Shown: positions 11,101 through 23,734, counted from the stretch's first letter. The stretch: DNA of 64,000 nt from Theropithecus gelada (GCF_003255815.1 NC_037681.1:62635690-62699689); one strand, 5' to 3'. Made by a program: numbers and translations. The notes: a model not told the origin generated them from the sequence alone.

Positions 11101-12028
11101 GCAACTTAAGGCAGCACTGTAGAAACCTTTTTTTTTTTTTTTTTTGTTAAGGAGCGAAAACTACTCAATTACCTTGATGTCTTGCCTCCAAATCACTACG
11201 TATAGATACCCATGTGCAAAATATATATACTGTGTATATTTTAAATCTCAGGTCTATGTGCAAAAGTGGGAAACTATTCATACAGCTTTTACCGATTTTT
11301 TGTAAGGCAGGGATTGGGTGCATTTCATGCTTAATCTTTTTAGAATCTCTTTCGTAATAGAGGTTTAATTTTAAGACTTTTATCTTGGAATTAACCTAGA
11401 GATTAGTCTGTTTGCATTTGAAAGAAACCTTATACCTAACCGTGTCAGCTTTAAATTTTTCTGCCTCAAAAGTTAAACAGCAAAACTTAAAATCTTCCCC
11501 CTAAGAAAAATCGTAGTGAATGAAACTGTTGGATTAGGATCTATAAGAAACAGTATTCTGAGTGCAGGATATAAATGTGAACAAGTATAGCAGTATGCTT
11601 CAACTTCCGGACTGTTAGTCTTTTTAACATCACATTGTTAGAACTGTGATTTCTCATCACAGATTTAGTCTTGCTTTCTTAAAGGAACAACGCTGTATGT
11701 GATTTTCAAATATTAATCTAAAGCATTCCTTATTTACATGAAAATGTTTTTCATGTTATATTTGGAGAGGTTTTTTTAAAACTTTTTTTATTGGTTGCTT
11801 GTCTTTTGAAGAGTTCAAGATAGACTTAAGTTATGTAACAGGACATGAGTAGTAACTCTTAAATAGTAGAGCATCTTCACGAGTTAGCTAGAGTATTTTT
11901 CAACATGTATATGGATTACCATCGAGTATGGACTAGCACTATGCTAGGTGGTTCTCATGGGAAAGACAAGTAAAAGACATGCTTTTTGCCCTTTAGGAGC
12001 TTACTGCCTGGTTTTTAAAATAAGTACC
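8123..12028. other. Repeat-poor start of EML4 intron 1
   Basis: Nearly 4 kb without Alu or clear L1, the longest such stretch apart from about 34.2-36.4 and 56.2-57.6 kb. The first 700 bases are still GC-rich and contain recurring GGGTGGGGAC motifs (8535, 8575). T runs lie at 10530 and 11130. A weak L2-like 3' end may lie at 11930-12010. Proximal first introns often hold regulatory DNA, but I can name no element. Confidence 0.5.
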
Positions 12029-12322
12029 ATGACCAGGTACAGTGGCTCACGCCTGTAGTCCCAGCACTGTGGGAAACCGAGGTGGAATGATCGATTGAGC
12101 CCAGTAGTTTGAGACCAGCCTGGGCAACATAGCAAGACCCTCTCTCTACAAAAAAACAAAAATAGGCGTAGTGGCATGCACCTGTAACCCCAGCAACTTG
12201 GGAGACTGAGGCAGGAGGAGCACTTGAGCACAGGAATTAAAGGTTGCAGTGAGCTACAATAGTGCCACTGCACTCCACTGGGCCACAAAGCAAACCTCTG
12301 CCTCTAAAAAAAAATAATAATA
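12029..12322 (+). mobile_element. Alu (AluJ-like)
   Basis: Old sense Alu with many changes and an AATAATAATAAA tail. Confidence 0.88.
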
Positions 12323-12738
12323 AAGTACATACTGTATGTAGAGATGTTTACTATTAAGCGTAAGTACCAGAAATGGGGATGAAGGGAGGAAACACCGTTT
12401 AGAATGCTGTGCTGTGTTTCAAGCAGGTAACTTCTGAGAGAACATTTGTTGATTGCTAGATTTATCTCTGTAGAGTTTGGCTTTTTGAAACAATGAAATA
12501 ATTTATTTAGCAGTTCAAATTCTAGGAAGTCTTTCTCTGTCTTATGTGTAAGTTGGAATAACACGTAGCAAAATATTGTGTTTTATATGTGGGAGTCCAT
12601 ATCTGTAACATGTAAAACTTTAATATTCTTAAGAAATTTTAGAAAAATATTTTGATGTTTAAAATAGATTCTAGTACTTGTATAAAGTTTAGGGGAAGAA
12701 TTCATCTAGTATTACCTCAGTGTGGAAGATTCCCAGAT

Positions 12739-13064
12739 CTATAGTATATTTCTTTTTGTGTGTGTGTCTGACGGAGTCTTGCTCTGTTTCCCAGGCTGGA
12801 ATACAATGGTGCAATCTCAACTCACTGCAACTTCTGCCTTCTTGGTTCAGGCGATTCTCCTGCCTCAGCCTCCCGAGTAGCTGGAATTACAGTCGTGTAC
12901 CCCCAAACCCGGCTAATTTTTGTATTTTTAGTAGAGACAGGGTTTCACCATGTTGGCCAGGCTGGTCTCAAACCCCTGACTTTGGGTGATCCACCCACCT
13001 TGACCTCCCAAAGTTCTGGGATTACAAGTGTGAGCCACTGCGCCTGACCCTATAGTATATTTCT
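12739..13064 (-). mobile_element. Alu with perfect 15-bp target duplication
   Basis: Antisense Alu at 12754-13049 flanked by identical CTATAGTATATTTCT copies at 12739-12753 and 13050-13064, the signature of L1-mediated retroposition. Confidence 0.93.
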
Positions 13065-13231
13065 ATGTCTGTATATGATCTCTTATCCTTTAGCTGTCTT
13101 ATGCTATTATAATGGCTTAATTTTGCATGCTGTATATGATTTTTAAATATTATTCTAAAGCATTCCTTTACAGTTTACAAAGAGCTTTTACCTCATTTAA
13201 TCTGCATACTAACCTTGGGAGATAAATTATT

Positions 13232-13516
13232 ATGTTTTTTTTTTTTGGAGACAGAGTCTTGCTCTGTTGCCCAGGCTGAAGTGCAGTGACATGATCTCGG
13301 CTCACTGCAACCTTTGCCTGCCAGGTTTAGGCAGTTCTTTGCCTCAGTCTCCCGAGTAGCTGGGATTACAGGTGCCCGCCACCATGCTTGGCTAATTTTT
13401 ATATTTTTAGTAGAGATGGGTTTCACCATCTTGGCCAGGATGATCTTGAACTCCTAACCTTGTGTGATCCACCCACCTCGGCCTCCCTCACAGGCGTGAG
13501 CCACCATGCCTGGCCG
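13232..13516 (-). mobile_element. Alu
   Basis: Antisense Alu with a 12-T tail. Its 5' arm is shortened near 13485 (the usual AAAGTGCTGGGATTA part is missing). First of three tandem antisense Alus. Confidence 0.88.
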
Positions 13517-13521
13517 AGAGT

Positions 13522-13813
13522 GTTTGTTTTTGAGATGGAGTCTCACTCTGTTGCCCAGGCTGGAATGCAATGGCACCATTTCAGCTCACCGCAGCCTCTG
13601 CCTCGCAGGTTCAAGCGGTTCTCCTGCCTCAAACCTCCCGAGTAGCTGGGATTACAGGCGCTTGCCACCACACCTGGCTAATTTTTTGTATTTTTAATAG
13701 AGATGGGGTTTCACTGTGTTAGCCAGGATGGTTGTGATCTCCTGACCTTGTTATTCACCTGCCTAGGCCTTCCAAAGTGCTGTGATCACAGATGTGAGCC
13801 ATTGCACCTGGCT
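13522..13813 (-). mobile_element. Alu
   Basis: Antisense Alu starting only a few bases after the previous one. The poly-T end is worn down to TTTGTTTTTGAG. Confidence 0.9.
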
Positions 13814-13885
13814 AAGAATGTGTTATTTTTTTAAAACGTTGAGTCCAGGTTTTTTCTTTTTTTGTATGGTTGGGATTGTTTGTAT

Positions 13886-14201
13886 CTATATTATTTTATT
13901 TTATTTTATTTTGTTTTTTTGAGACAAAATTTCTCTCTGTTGCCCAGGCTGGAGTACAGTGTCACAGTTTTCGCTCACTGCAACTTCTGCCTCCCGGATT
14001 CAAGCGATTCTTGTGCCTCAGCCTCCCGAGTAGCTGAGATGACAGGTGTGCACCACTGCCCCCACCTAATTTTTGTATTTTTAATAGAGATGAGGTTTCG
14101 CCATATTGACCAAGCTGGTCTCGAACTGCTGGCCTCAAGTGATCCATCCACCTCAGCCTCCCAAAGTGCTAGGATTAGAGGTGTGAGTCACCATGCCTAG
14201 C
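13886..14201 (-). mobile_element. Alu with (TTTTA)n tail
   Basis: Antisense Alu whose tail became a TTTTA microsatellite at about 13890-13912. Third in the 13.2-14.2 kb cluster. Confidence 0.9.
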
Positions 14202-14439
14202 CTCATATTATTTTTAAATAAAGGAAAAAAGAATAGAAAAATAAATTATCTTTAGCCCATCTGTACACAGCTGATGTTAATGTGTTGATGTACTTGTTCT
14301 TGGTCTTTTTCTGTGTTTAACTTTTTAATAGTTAAAGTCATACTGCAGACATAATTTTGCATTCTGTGTTTTTCATTGGATCCTAACCTTTTTTTTTTCC
14401 CCACTTGAACTCAGATTTTTCTGATGGAGTGCAGTGGTC

Positions 14440-15060
14440 TTTTCTCTACTCAGTTACTGACTCTTGATAATCCTCAGGTACATACCTGAATCTGAACTTT
14501 TCTCCTGAATCAGCTTCTTTTCCTTATTTCCCACTGACTGTATCACCTAGTTTGAAATTTCAGAATCGTGTTTGATTCTTTGCCATTTTTGCCTGGGGCA
14601 TTAGAATCTCTTCTAAGACTTGTCAATTCTTGTCACCTTTTCTCATCCCTTTTGTTTTCCACCGCTGTAGTTCAGGTACTTATTATTCGATGCATGGATT
14701 ATTGCATGACGTCAAGAATCTCCACCTGTCCAGTTTATTTTGTACAAGGCCCTCAGATTAATCTTCCTAAAGCCATACTTTGATTGTGCCATTCACCCTC
14801 TCAGATTGCTTCATTGCCTTGATGACTACATTCAAACACCTTAGCCTCTTAGCCTCTTCTCAAGTCCTCTGTCATCTCTTTCGACTGTCTTACCATGTTC
14901 TGACCAAAATGGCCTATTTCTTGTTCCTCAAATTTTCATCTTTTCATCCTGATGACCATTCTCAATACCCTTCTAGGCTCAACTCAAATATTATTTCCTT
15001 TGTGAAAATGTTTATTTCTTTTCCGAAGTATTCTTCCTTGAACACTTGATAGGACCACTC
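14440..15060 (+). repeat. L2-like ancient repeat
   Basis: CACCGCTGTAGTTCAGGTAC, TTAATCTTCCTAAAGCCATA and GGCTCAACTCAAATATTATT follow the order of an L2-type 3' region. It is diverged and the family name is provisional. Confidence 0.5.
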
Positions 15061-15162
15061 TTGGGGTACTTATTGCGAAATGTTTTTTTCTTACAGTTAT
15101 AAAGTGAAAGTAATTATTACAAATCTTAAAATTGTTATTTCCCTAAGTCAAATTGTTTTTAT

Positions 15163-15466
15163 TTTTATTTATTTATTTTTTTATGAGATGGAGTTTTGCT
15201 TTGTTGCCCAGGCTGGAGTGCAGTGGTGTGATCTCAGCTTACTGCAACCTCTGCCTCCTGTGTTCAAGGGTTTCTCCTGCCTCAGCCTCCCGACTAGGTT
15301 TGGTATGGCAGGCGTGTGCCACCACACCCGGCTAATTTTTGTATTTTTAGTAGAGATGGGTTTCGTCATGTTGCCCCAGCTGGTCTCGAACTCCTGACCT
15401 CAAGTAATCTGCCCGCTGAGGCCTCCCAGAGTGCTGGGGGATTGCAGATACCACACCCACCTAAGC
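15163..15466 (-). mobile_element. Alu
   Basis: Antisense Alu with a TTTA-rich tail. It has a small deletion at CGACTAGGTTTGG, where consensus reads CGAGTAGCTGGG. Confidence 0.9.
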
Positions 15467-15742
15467 CAAATGTATAAGCCTCTTGAAGGCTGTATTGAAG
15501 GTTTTATTGAAGGCTGAAACTCTCATGTGTCTTTGAAGTCTTGAGGTGGAGATTTCATGATCCAGTAAAATGTAGAGTAAAATGTGGAGGAAAAAAATTA
15601 GGGACTAGCATATAGTTGATGACTTAACAACCTTCACTTTCATACCTTGTTTTTTTTAAAAGAAATGACACTTGAAGACCAAAAGATTATAATACACAAT
15701 CTCTGAATAAAAAATTGTAAAATTACTTGAAAAATTAAATAT

Positions 15743-16036
15743 GGGTTACACTTGTTATCCCAACAGTTTGGGAGGCTGAGGCGGGCGGATCACTTGAGCT
15801 CAGGAGTTTGAGACCAGCCTGGGCAACATGGTGAGACCCCGTCTCTACCAAAAGTACAAAAAAATTAGCCAGGCATGGTGGTGCACACCTGTGGTCCCAG
15901 ATAACTTGGGAGGCTGAGCTGGGAGGCTTGCTTGAGCCTAAGAGGTGGGGGTTGCAATGAGCTCAGATCACACCACTGGTCTCTAACCTGGGTGACAGAG
16001 TGAGACCCCATCTCAAACAAGCAAGCAAACAAACAA
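15743..16036 (+). mobile_element. Alu
   Basis: Sense Alu lacking the first few bases, with a diverged start (GGGTTACACTTGTTATCCC) and a CAAACAAGCAAG-type tail. Confidence 0.88.
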
Positions 16037-16708
16037 CTCACTTTGTTCTTATTTCTCATTTTACGCGAAATGAGTGAAATCTTCTGGACTTTATTGGGAA
16101 TCCAATAAAGAATTGTGTGCCAGATTCTGGGGTATTATTTTCAAGTACAAGTCATATGCATGACCTATGAATGGTTTTTGAACTCAGTTTAGTAGTGGTC
16201 AGGACCAACGTTAGAAAAATGAGACAAGGAAGAGATAATGTAAAATATCAGTACTTCATGTGAGATTGCTTCATGGAACATTTAATATCAGTTATGTATA
16301 TTTGTCTTAGATTTCAGTGTAAAATTTCTGTTGGTCACAATCAGATGAAAGATACATTTTTAGTGGCTAATCCCTATCTTTGAGAGAATAGGTGGAAAGG
16401 TTAACATACATGAAACGGTGGATGAACAATCAGAAGTAATCATGAGTTTGAAAGGTTAACATACATGAAAAGGTGGATGAACAATCAGAAGTAATCATGA
16501 GTTGTGGGCTATGTCTTTGATAAGTTTTTAGAGTCTGAATATAATTAGAGTATGTTTAACATCAGTAGGAGCAGAAAGATATTTATTAGTTCTAGAATGA
16601 ACGTAATTGAGGCAAACTCAGTATGTAAAGAAGTGATTTTATGATATTGGTAGGGCTGGGGTATATTTGCCTTGCAAATCAATTCTTTGCTTTGAAAGAG
16701 AATTTTCA
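16037..16708. other. Unique intron with a tandem duplication
   Basis: No gene or known element apart from the duplication at 16395-16504, listed separately. Confidence 0.6.
16395..16504. repeat. 55-bp tandem duplication (2 copies)
   Basis: The unit beginning GAAAGGTTAACATACATGAA occurs at 16395-16449 and again at 16450-16504. Only one internal base differs (C/A in GAAACGGTGG versus GAAAAGGTGG), plus the final base. The high identity means a recent duplication in otherwise unique sequence. Confidence 0.95.
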
Positions 16709-16998
16709 GGCCAGGTGGTGTAGCTCACACCTATAATCCTAGCACTTTGTGAGGCCAAGGTAGGAGTATCATTTGAGGCCTGGAGTTCAAGACCAGTCTG
16801 GGCAACACAGTGAGACCCTGTCTCTACCAAAAAAACAAAAATTAGCCGAACGTGGTGGCACATACCCAGCTCCTTGGGAGGCTGAGGTGAGAGCATCGCT
16901 TGAGCCCAGGAGGTGGAGGCTGCAGTGAGCTATGATCATGCCACTGCATTCCAGCCTGGGCGGCAGAGTGAGCAGCGAGACCCTGTCTCAAGTAAGTA
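16709..16998 (+). mobile_element. Alu
   Basis: Sense Alu with a short deletion at the start of the right arm (CACATACCCAGCTCC). The tail has decayed to AAGTAAGTAAG. Confidence 0.9.
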
Positions 16999-18065
16999 AG
17001 AGGATTTTCCTTGTTTGTAGTGTGGTGAGTATCCCCCATGTGATGCTTGTCACGTGAGAAAGCCCTGGGAGCCAAAAATAACTGCAAAAAAAGAGGGTTT
17101 ACCATATTGCTTTATTTTACTTTTAAGCCAGTCTGATGGAGTTATCTGTGTCTTGACTGGTTCCCCACTTATTTGCTCAAATACATTTTTTCCCCAGGAA
17201 GCTGTCCCTGATTAGTACACTCAAACCATTGCACTATAGCACTTCTAAAGTGGAGGGGACTGAGCACTTACACTTAAGGGATCTGGGAGTATAGCCAAAA
17301 GTTGAAATCTGTGTAACTTTAAAGTTAATGTGATTGTTTTGCAACAATTATAATAAAGATTTATTCAGACAGGAATCATCAATAGATGCTAAATCTAAGG
17401 GGATATTTTGGTGAGGAGCAGGATGTCTGCATGGTCTTAAATTTCTCCCCATATAATGCTTATTACTTGTAAGGGGGGAAAACAGTAACTCAATATGGTG
17501 GTGAAATCAGACAACCATATTGTTGTCTTTTTTGCACACATGCACATTGTGTGCATGATCAAAATAAATATTACCAGTGGTTGTTGTTTGTGTCTGCATG
17601 TGATACCCTGAAAAGAACACATCACTTATGGTGTTTTTCAGCCATGAATTCATAGCCTGAATCTAATCATGAGGAAATTTTAAACTCCAAATGGGGAACA
17701 TCCTATTTTTTAAAACGTCGGGGAGCTGGGCTTTTTATTTTTATTTTTTTTAATGTTATAAAGACAAAGTCTGGAAACATTCCAGGCTAAAGAAGACTTA
17801 AGAGATATGATAACTAAATGGACTACCTGATTTTAGGGGAAAATATAATAAAGGATATTATTGGATCACTTGGCAAAATTGGAATATGGATGGTAGTAAG
17901 TATTGCATTAATGTTTATTGAAGTTGATAACTGTGTTCAGGTTATGTAAGAGAATACTTTTATTCTTAGGAAATACATACCAAAGTTTTTATGGAGAATG
18001 ATCCATGATGTTTATAACTTATATTCAAATGGTTTAGGAAACAAATGTAATGCATATGTGGGACT
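16999..18065. other. Non-coding intron
   Basis: AT-rich, with a possible L2 piece at about 17160-17260 (CCCAGGAAGCTGTCCCTGAT). No gene recognised. Confidence 0.45.
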
Positions 18066-18360
18066 TTTTTGTTTTGTTTTGAGATGGAGTCTCGCTCTGT
18101 CGCCCAGGCTGGAGTGCAGTGGCGTGATCTCGGCTCACTGCACCCTCTGCCTCCCGGGTTCAAGCGATTATCCTGCCTCAGCCTCCCGAGTAATTGGAAT
18201 TACAGGCTGATGCCACCATGCCCGGCTAATTTTGTATTTTTAGTAGAGGTAGGGTTTCACTCTGTTGGTCAGGCTGATCTGGAACTCCTGATCCCAAGTG
18301 ATGCACCCGCCTCAGTCTCCCAAAGTGCTGGGATTACAGGCGTGAGCCACCGCACGTGAC
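18066..18360 (-). mobile_element. Alu
   Basis: Antisense Alu, well preserved. A short CATATGTG occurs on both sides (18054, 18360) and may be the target duplication. Confidence 0.92.
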
Positions 18361-18450
18361 CATATGTGTTTTATATATACACACAGATACATGTACATAT
18401 AGAGGGAGGGAGGGACAGAGAGCATGCATATGTGCATGTGTGTAAATAAA
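18361..18450. repeat. Low-complexity tract
   Basis: Degenerate TATACACACA / GAGGGAGGGAGGGA / TGTGCATGTGTG tract adjoining the Alu. Confidence 0.6.
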
Positions 18451-19072
18451 GCCAATGGATGAAATGTTAATAATAGGTTAATTTGGTGAAAGCTATGTGG
18501 ATAGTCTTTGTACTGTTTTTGTTCTTACAGCTTTTCTGTGAGTTTGGAATAATTTTCAAATGAAAAGTTTAAAAAAATATGAACTGTGCATTATACTTCA
18601 TAGTATAGCTTTAAAAAAATTTGAAACTATCCTGTCTTCCAGAAAATTCCAGGCAAACCCTTGAGATAAAACTGCGGCTCCAAGAATATGTTCCTTGTGT
18701 ATATCACGTGGCTTCCTTTTATCCCTAAGCCTCAGTTTGAGAAACATGTCTCTGGGCCAGAGGTAGCTGTGGTTCAGATTTAGCCAACAGACATGTTTTG
18801 TTTGGCCCTTTTGAATGTTTTAAAAATTGGGAAATTTCGTATAACAATGTAGATGTTTGGTTTCTATTGAAAAATAGAGTGATCTTGCCACTCTGGGCTT
18901 GCATTCCATTCCAGATGGTCTATATATTCACTAAGTGGTGTGCCAGGTATCCTTAGTCCCTACTGCAGCTTGTTTTAGTCATTTCTTTCCTGGCCTCTGT
19001 AGACCTATCTTTGCAACCTTTACCTAGCCTAAGAGGTGATGAAAGTGCCTGTCTTCTTTATACTATAACAAT

Positions 19073-19620
19073 TTGAGAACTAAATTGCTAAACAGATGCC
19101 CTATCAGCCTCTAACATTTTAGTGTTTATTTCCTGTAAATAAGGCTTTCTCCTACATAACCATCTGCAACCAACAAAATCAGGAAATGTTGATACATTGC
19201 TGTCTAATTCTCAGACCCTTCTAGTTTCACTAATTGTCTCAGTAATGTCTTTTATAGCAAAAAGCTCTAGTTCACAATTACATGTTGAATTTAGTTCTCA
19301 TGTCTCTTTGATATGGAACAGTACCTTAGTCTTCCTTGGGGTTTGTGACCTTGACACTTTGGAAAGTTGCCCTCCAGTTGTTTTGTAGACTGTCCCTAAA
19401 TTTGATGTTTTTAAATTCAAATTATGCAATTTTGGGAGAAATGCCACAGAAGTGAAGCTATGTTTGTCTCATTGCATCCTATTAGGTGGCACACAGTTTT
19501 GATTTATCCCATTACTGGTGATGTCCATTTTGATCACTTGGTGTCTTCTAGATTTGTCCACAATTTTACAGTTTTAATAATTGCAAGATTATTTTTCTTG
19601 TTCTACTTGGTAGTTAATAG
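19073..19620. mobile_element. Old L1 (L1M-type) 3' fragment
   Basis: The order of motifs AATCAGGAAATGTTGATACA, AATGTCTTTTATAGCAAAAA, TTTTGTAGACTGTCCCTAAA and CCATTACTGGTGATGTCCAT follows an ancient L1 3' region. The first 161 bases are repeated at 24672-24834 at roughly 90% identity by eye. Confidence 0.6.
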
Positions 19621-19706
19621 CTATTTTTTAAAATGCGCTTTGAAACGATGTAACTATTCAGTTCTTCATCAGACCTTCAGTGTATTGGTTTATATCTGTA
19701 TGGACT

Positions 19707-20032
19707 CAGGTTTCTTATTTTTATTTTATTTTGTATTTGAGACAGGGTCTCACTCTGTCACCCAGACTGTAGTGCAGTGGTGCGATCGTGGCTCACAGCA
19801 TCCTCCGCCTCCCAGGCTCAAGCGATTCTCCTGCCTCAGCCTCCTGAATAGCTGGGTTTACAGGTGTGCGCCACTACCACTTGGCTAATTTTTGTATTTT
19901 TAGTAGGGATGGGGTTTCACCAGGTTGGCCTGGCTGGTGTCAAACTCCTGACCTCAGATGACCTACCTCAGCATCCCAAAGTGCTGGGATTACAGGCGTG
20001 AACCACTGTGCCTGGCCAGGTTTCTTATTTTT
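19707..20032 (-). mobile_element. Alu with perfect 16-bp target duplication
   Basis: Antisense Alu (19723-20016) bracketed by CAGGTTTCTTATTTTT at 19707-19722 and 20017-20032. Confidence 0.93.
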
Positions 20033-20924
20033 TTGATGGGTTATAATCCATTACTGTTTATTTTGATGCTTCAATTGGCCCTGTTTTGGCAAGTAGATGC
20101 CCCTCTAAACTGTCTTCTTTGTTTTTTTGCCATGTTCTCATCATTCTTTGTTGACTTTCTTGTGTTGTGACACAATAAGATGATTGAGGTTCGTCTTGTA
20201 CTCTTTTTGCTCCAGCCCTAGAATCAGCCATTTTGCCAAAGAGCCCTAGTTCTTTTATGGAGAAAGGTATTTAGAAACCAAGCTCTGTGCGCTAGTTGTG
20301 TTCAATGCTGCTGGAGTCCTTGTCACAGTAGTTAAAATTAAGGAATATATTTATGTACGTGTGTGTGGCAATATATAGATATAGTTAACAGCTATATTTT
20401 TACAACAGCATAGGATTAATTTTAGTTTCCTCCTTTATATTTTTATAATTACTTCCCCAACAGAAACCTGGCTTCCATTATATTTAGCGTATTTATTTAT
20501 TTGATGAGTCCTCCCATGCACAATCAGTCTCCTGTCTCCACTGGTTTCTACTTCCTTGCCTATTCAGGTTCTGATTGAACCTGTGGTGGGCTGCCTGGTC
20601 ATCTTGTACTGACATTCTCATCCCACCCAGGGCTCCAGCATCCTATGCCAGGCTGCCTTTCTCATCCACCTGGTTGTTGATACCCTGCACACTAAACTCT
20701 GACACCCCATGCTGTGCTGCTCCTCTACCAGAATGACCTCCTTACACACTTGCCTTGCACTGGCTGCCTTGATAGCTTTAGGACTGAACTATGGGGGAAG
20801 GGGAGAAGCTTAATCATTTTTAGAGAAAACAGTAGCTCTAATGAAAAAATTGAAAACTGTATCTTTTCCACCAAATATCACAAGCATTTCTTTATTTTAT
20901 ATCACTTCCCAAATCTTGTTTACA
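20033..20924. other. Non-coding intron
   Basis: Contains a pyrimidine-rich stretch (20500-20760) without recognisable coding potential or a named repeat. Confidence 0.45.
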
Positions 20925-21040
20925 TGTCTATTAGTCTGCTAGAGCTACCATACGAAATTACTACAGACTGGGTGACTTAAACAACAGAAACATATTTTCT
21001 CACGGTTCTGGAAGCTAGAGGTCAGAAATCAGTGTTTTGT

Positions 21041-21369
21041 CAGGTTTGATTTCTTTTTTTTTTTTTTTTTTTGAGACGGAGTCTCGCGCTGTGTCACCCA
21101 GGCTGGAGTGCAGTGGCGCGATCTCGGCTCACTGCAAGCTCCGCCTCCCAGGTTCAGGCCATTCTCCTGCCTCAGCCTCCGAGTAGCTGGGACTACAGGC
21201 GCCCGCCACCACGCCCGGCTAGTTTTTTTGTATTTTTAGTAGAGACGGGGTTTCACCGTGTTAGCCAGGATGGTCTCGATCTCCTGACCTCGTGATCCGC
21301 CCGCCTCGGCCTCCCAAAGTGCTGGGATTACAGGCTTGAGCCACCGCGCCCGGCCAGGTTTGATTTCTT
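21041..21369 (-). mobile_element. Young AluY, Old World monkey type, 15-bp target duplication
   Basis: Antisense AluY (21056-21354), nearly intact, with CAGGTTTGATTTCTT on both sides (21041-21055, 21355-21369). It reads AGGCTTGAGCCACCGCGCCC at its 5' end (reverse strand), where human AluY has AGGCGTGAGCC; this T is typical of cercopithecid AluY. It inserted into the older LTR-like repeat. Confidence 0.93.
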
Positions 21370-21474
21370 ATAACACCTTTCTCCCTAGCTTGTAGGTTGC
21401 CATCTTCTGGGTCCTCGTGTGGCCTTTTCTTTGTGTGCACATATCACTGGTGTCTGTGTGTCCAAATTTCCTCC

Positions 21475-21769
21475 TCTTTTTTTTGAGACGGAGTCTCGCA
21501 CTGGCACCCAGGCTGGAGTGCACTGATGCAATCTCGGCTTACTGCAAGCTCCACCTCCCAGGTTCATGCCATTCTCCTGCCTCAGCCTCCCGAGTAGCTG
21601 GGACTGCAGACGCCCGCCACCATGCCTGGCTCATTTTTTTGTGTGTGTTTTTAGTAGAGATGGGGTTTCACGGTGTTAGCCAGGATGGTCTCGATCTCCT
21701 GACCTCAAGATCCGCTGACCTCGGCCTCCCAAAGTGCTGAGATTACAGGCATGAGCCACTGCGCCCTGC
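21475..21769 (-). mobile_element. AluY-like element
   Basis: Second Alu in the same host repeat, with flanks CCAAATTTCCTC at 21462 and CCAAATTTCCTC at 21770 as target duplications. The sequence is AluY-like (GCAAGCTCCACCTCCCAGGT). Confidence 0.9.
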
Positions 21770-21830
21770 CCAAATTTCCTCTTTTACAAGGATACCAATT
21801 GTATTGGATGAGGCCCCCCCACCCCACTGC

Positions 21831-21993
21831 CCATCTCTACCAAAAGTACAAAAAATTAGCCAGGCATGGTGGTGCATGCCTGTGGTCTCAGGGACTCAGG
21901 AGGCTGAGGTGGGGAGATTGCTTGAGCCTGGAAGGTAGAGGTTGCGGTGAACTGAGATCACACCATTGTGCTCCAACCTGGGTGACAGAGTGG
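21831..21993 (+). mobile_element. 5'-truncated Alu
   Basis: Starts within the left arm (CCATCTCTACCAAAAGTACA) and runs through the right arm to GACAGAGTGG without a poly-A tail. Confidence 0.85.
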
Positions 21994-22029
21994 TGACTGA
22001 CGCTAATTATAGCTCCCAGAATGAAAATC

Positions 22030-22185
22030 TAACGATTTAACAAATATTTGTTAAGTAAATACTGCATGCCAGGCATTGTTTTCATACTGGGAATATGTCA
22101 GTGAACAAAACAAAAATCCCTACTCTCATGAAGCTTATATTATTGTGAAGGGAGATAGACAATAAAGAGTTTTAATTAAATTATT
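22030..22185 (-). repeat. L2-like 3' end
   Basis: AACAAATATTTGTTAAGTAA, GCATGCCAGGCATTGTT, GTCAGTGAACAAAACAAAAA and GAGATAGACAATAAAGAG. Same family as 1345-1465. Confidence 0.55.
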
Positions 22186-23734
22186 CACTCTTAGGAGGTC
22201 AGTGGCTTCTGTAAAAACAATTGATGTCTACACTGTTGGTTGTGAGCACATTATCCTTTTTTCTTAGATGTTGGTAATATAACCTGTGTGGGGTATGGTT
22301 GGATCAGATTATATAGAAAAGTAATCTTGGGGATACAAAAACAGGTAGTTATAACATTGATAGCTGCCCTAGGGCCACTTTGTTATACATCTTAGTCACT
22401 GTATCTGATTTTGATAGGTTTTTGGTATATATATATGTATGTATAAAATACACATGTACGTTTTGCAGGCTTCCATTCTCGGTTCCTTTTTTTAAAAAAT
22501 CATTTATATTTAAGGTCTTATTATTTACTATGCTACCTTTATGGTTCGACATACATTTCTTTTTATTTTTAGTATTTTTTCTTATTAAAGAATTTGGCTG
22601 TATTTCAATAAAATCTTTTTTTTCAGGTTAATTATTATAGGTCACTGTTTATCAATCTGGATTGAGGACCTATATCCAGTTACTAGAGAATTCTCAGGAT
22701 GCTGGGGAGGTCTTAAAACAGCTGTTTGTGGGTGGTGGTGTTGGTAGAGGCAAAATGTGGGTTGTGTGACCAGGATGAGGTCACCTCTTCCACCTTCTGG
22801 CCCTCTTTCTTTCCGGACTTTAACACCTACTTTGGTACTTAAAGCAATCTGGGCTATTTGCTGTGCTCTGAAGAGTTGTTTAGTAGTAGCACCTATAAGA
22901 TGGTGTTAAATGTTTTTTGAATGAGTCTGTGTCACAGCAACAAAGAAAGAGTTGTTTTCAGTAGTTTGAAAACCATTGGTATGGTTTTTATCTCATTGTA
23001 TTCTTACTTAACCTGCATATGGCCACCAGATTATTTATTCTAACACACCATTTTCATTGTCACTCCCTGTTTTAAGAGCTTTCATCTCAAGTTTCTGTGA
23101 GATAAACTCTAGTATGGTGTCCAAGTTGTCCTGCCACCTGGCTCTCTCCTACCTTTCCAGCTTCACCTGTTACCACGGCCCCTACATGGATTCCCTCTGT
23201 ATCCCTTTTCTTGCTTAGTTTTTTGTTAACTGGTTTCTTTTTATACCATTATTTATTTAATATCTTTCCTTTCTCTTACTAATTCCTGTTTATCCAAAGT
23301 AGTTTAAGTCCACCTCTTCTTTTGACCACTTTAATCCACAGGAATTTTCTCTCCCATTTTCTGAAATCTAGCACATTTGATTTTACTTACAGAGATCAAT
23401 CATATATTTGCCTTATGTTGTTAAGTCATATATAGCCCTTTAAGTATTTCATGTTGTCTCTTCAATTAGGCAATACATTTCTTAAGGACAAGAATGTGTT
23501 TTATAGTAGGTTGAATGTATTGCCTTTTGAGTGGTAACTGCTCTCGTATCTAGTGCCTAACTGCTTTGGCCGATGGGAAAAACCATAGGATCAGTGGATT
23601 GATATAATTCTCTTTAACTTTTTGTTTTTATATAATCTAGTTTTCTGTCCTTTGTGCAATGATATATCTGTGACATATTGGCAAAATCATTTTTCCTGGA
23701 ATAATATAATACCTGAGCATATATTAATTTTTTT
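22186..23734. other. Non-coding intron
   Basis: AT-rich with a TATATATATGTATGTA tract at 22425-22445. A short L2-like piece lies near 23120-23190 (GTCCTGCCACCTGGCTCTCT). No gene recognised. Confidence 0.45.

Larger units (their letters stand above)
20925..21830 (-). mobile_element. Old LTR-like repeat split by two Alus
   Basis: The segments 20925-21040, 21370-21461 and 21781-21830 join into one old element: CTGCTAGAGCTACCATACGA, TCACGGTTCTGGAAGCTAGA, then TTTCCTCTTTTACAAGGATA. It resembles MaLR/MST-type LTR DNA in reverse. Family and strand are provisional. Confidence 0.4.

Noticed and set aside
19424..19888. 154-codon plus-strand frame
   Set aside because: Joins old L1 3' sequence to the antisense Alu at 19723. 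The second half is the familiar Alu antisense translation.
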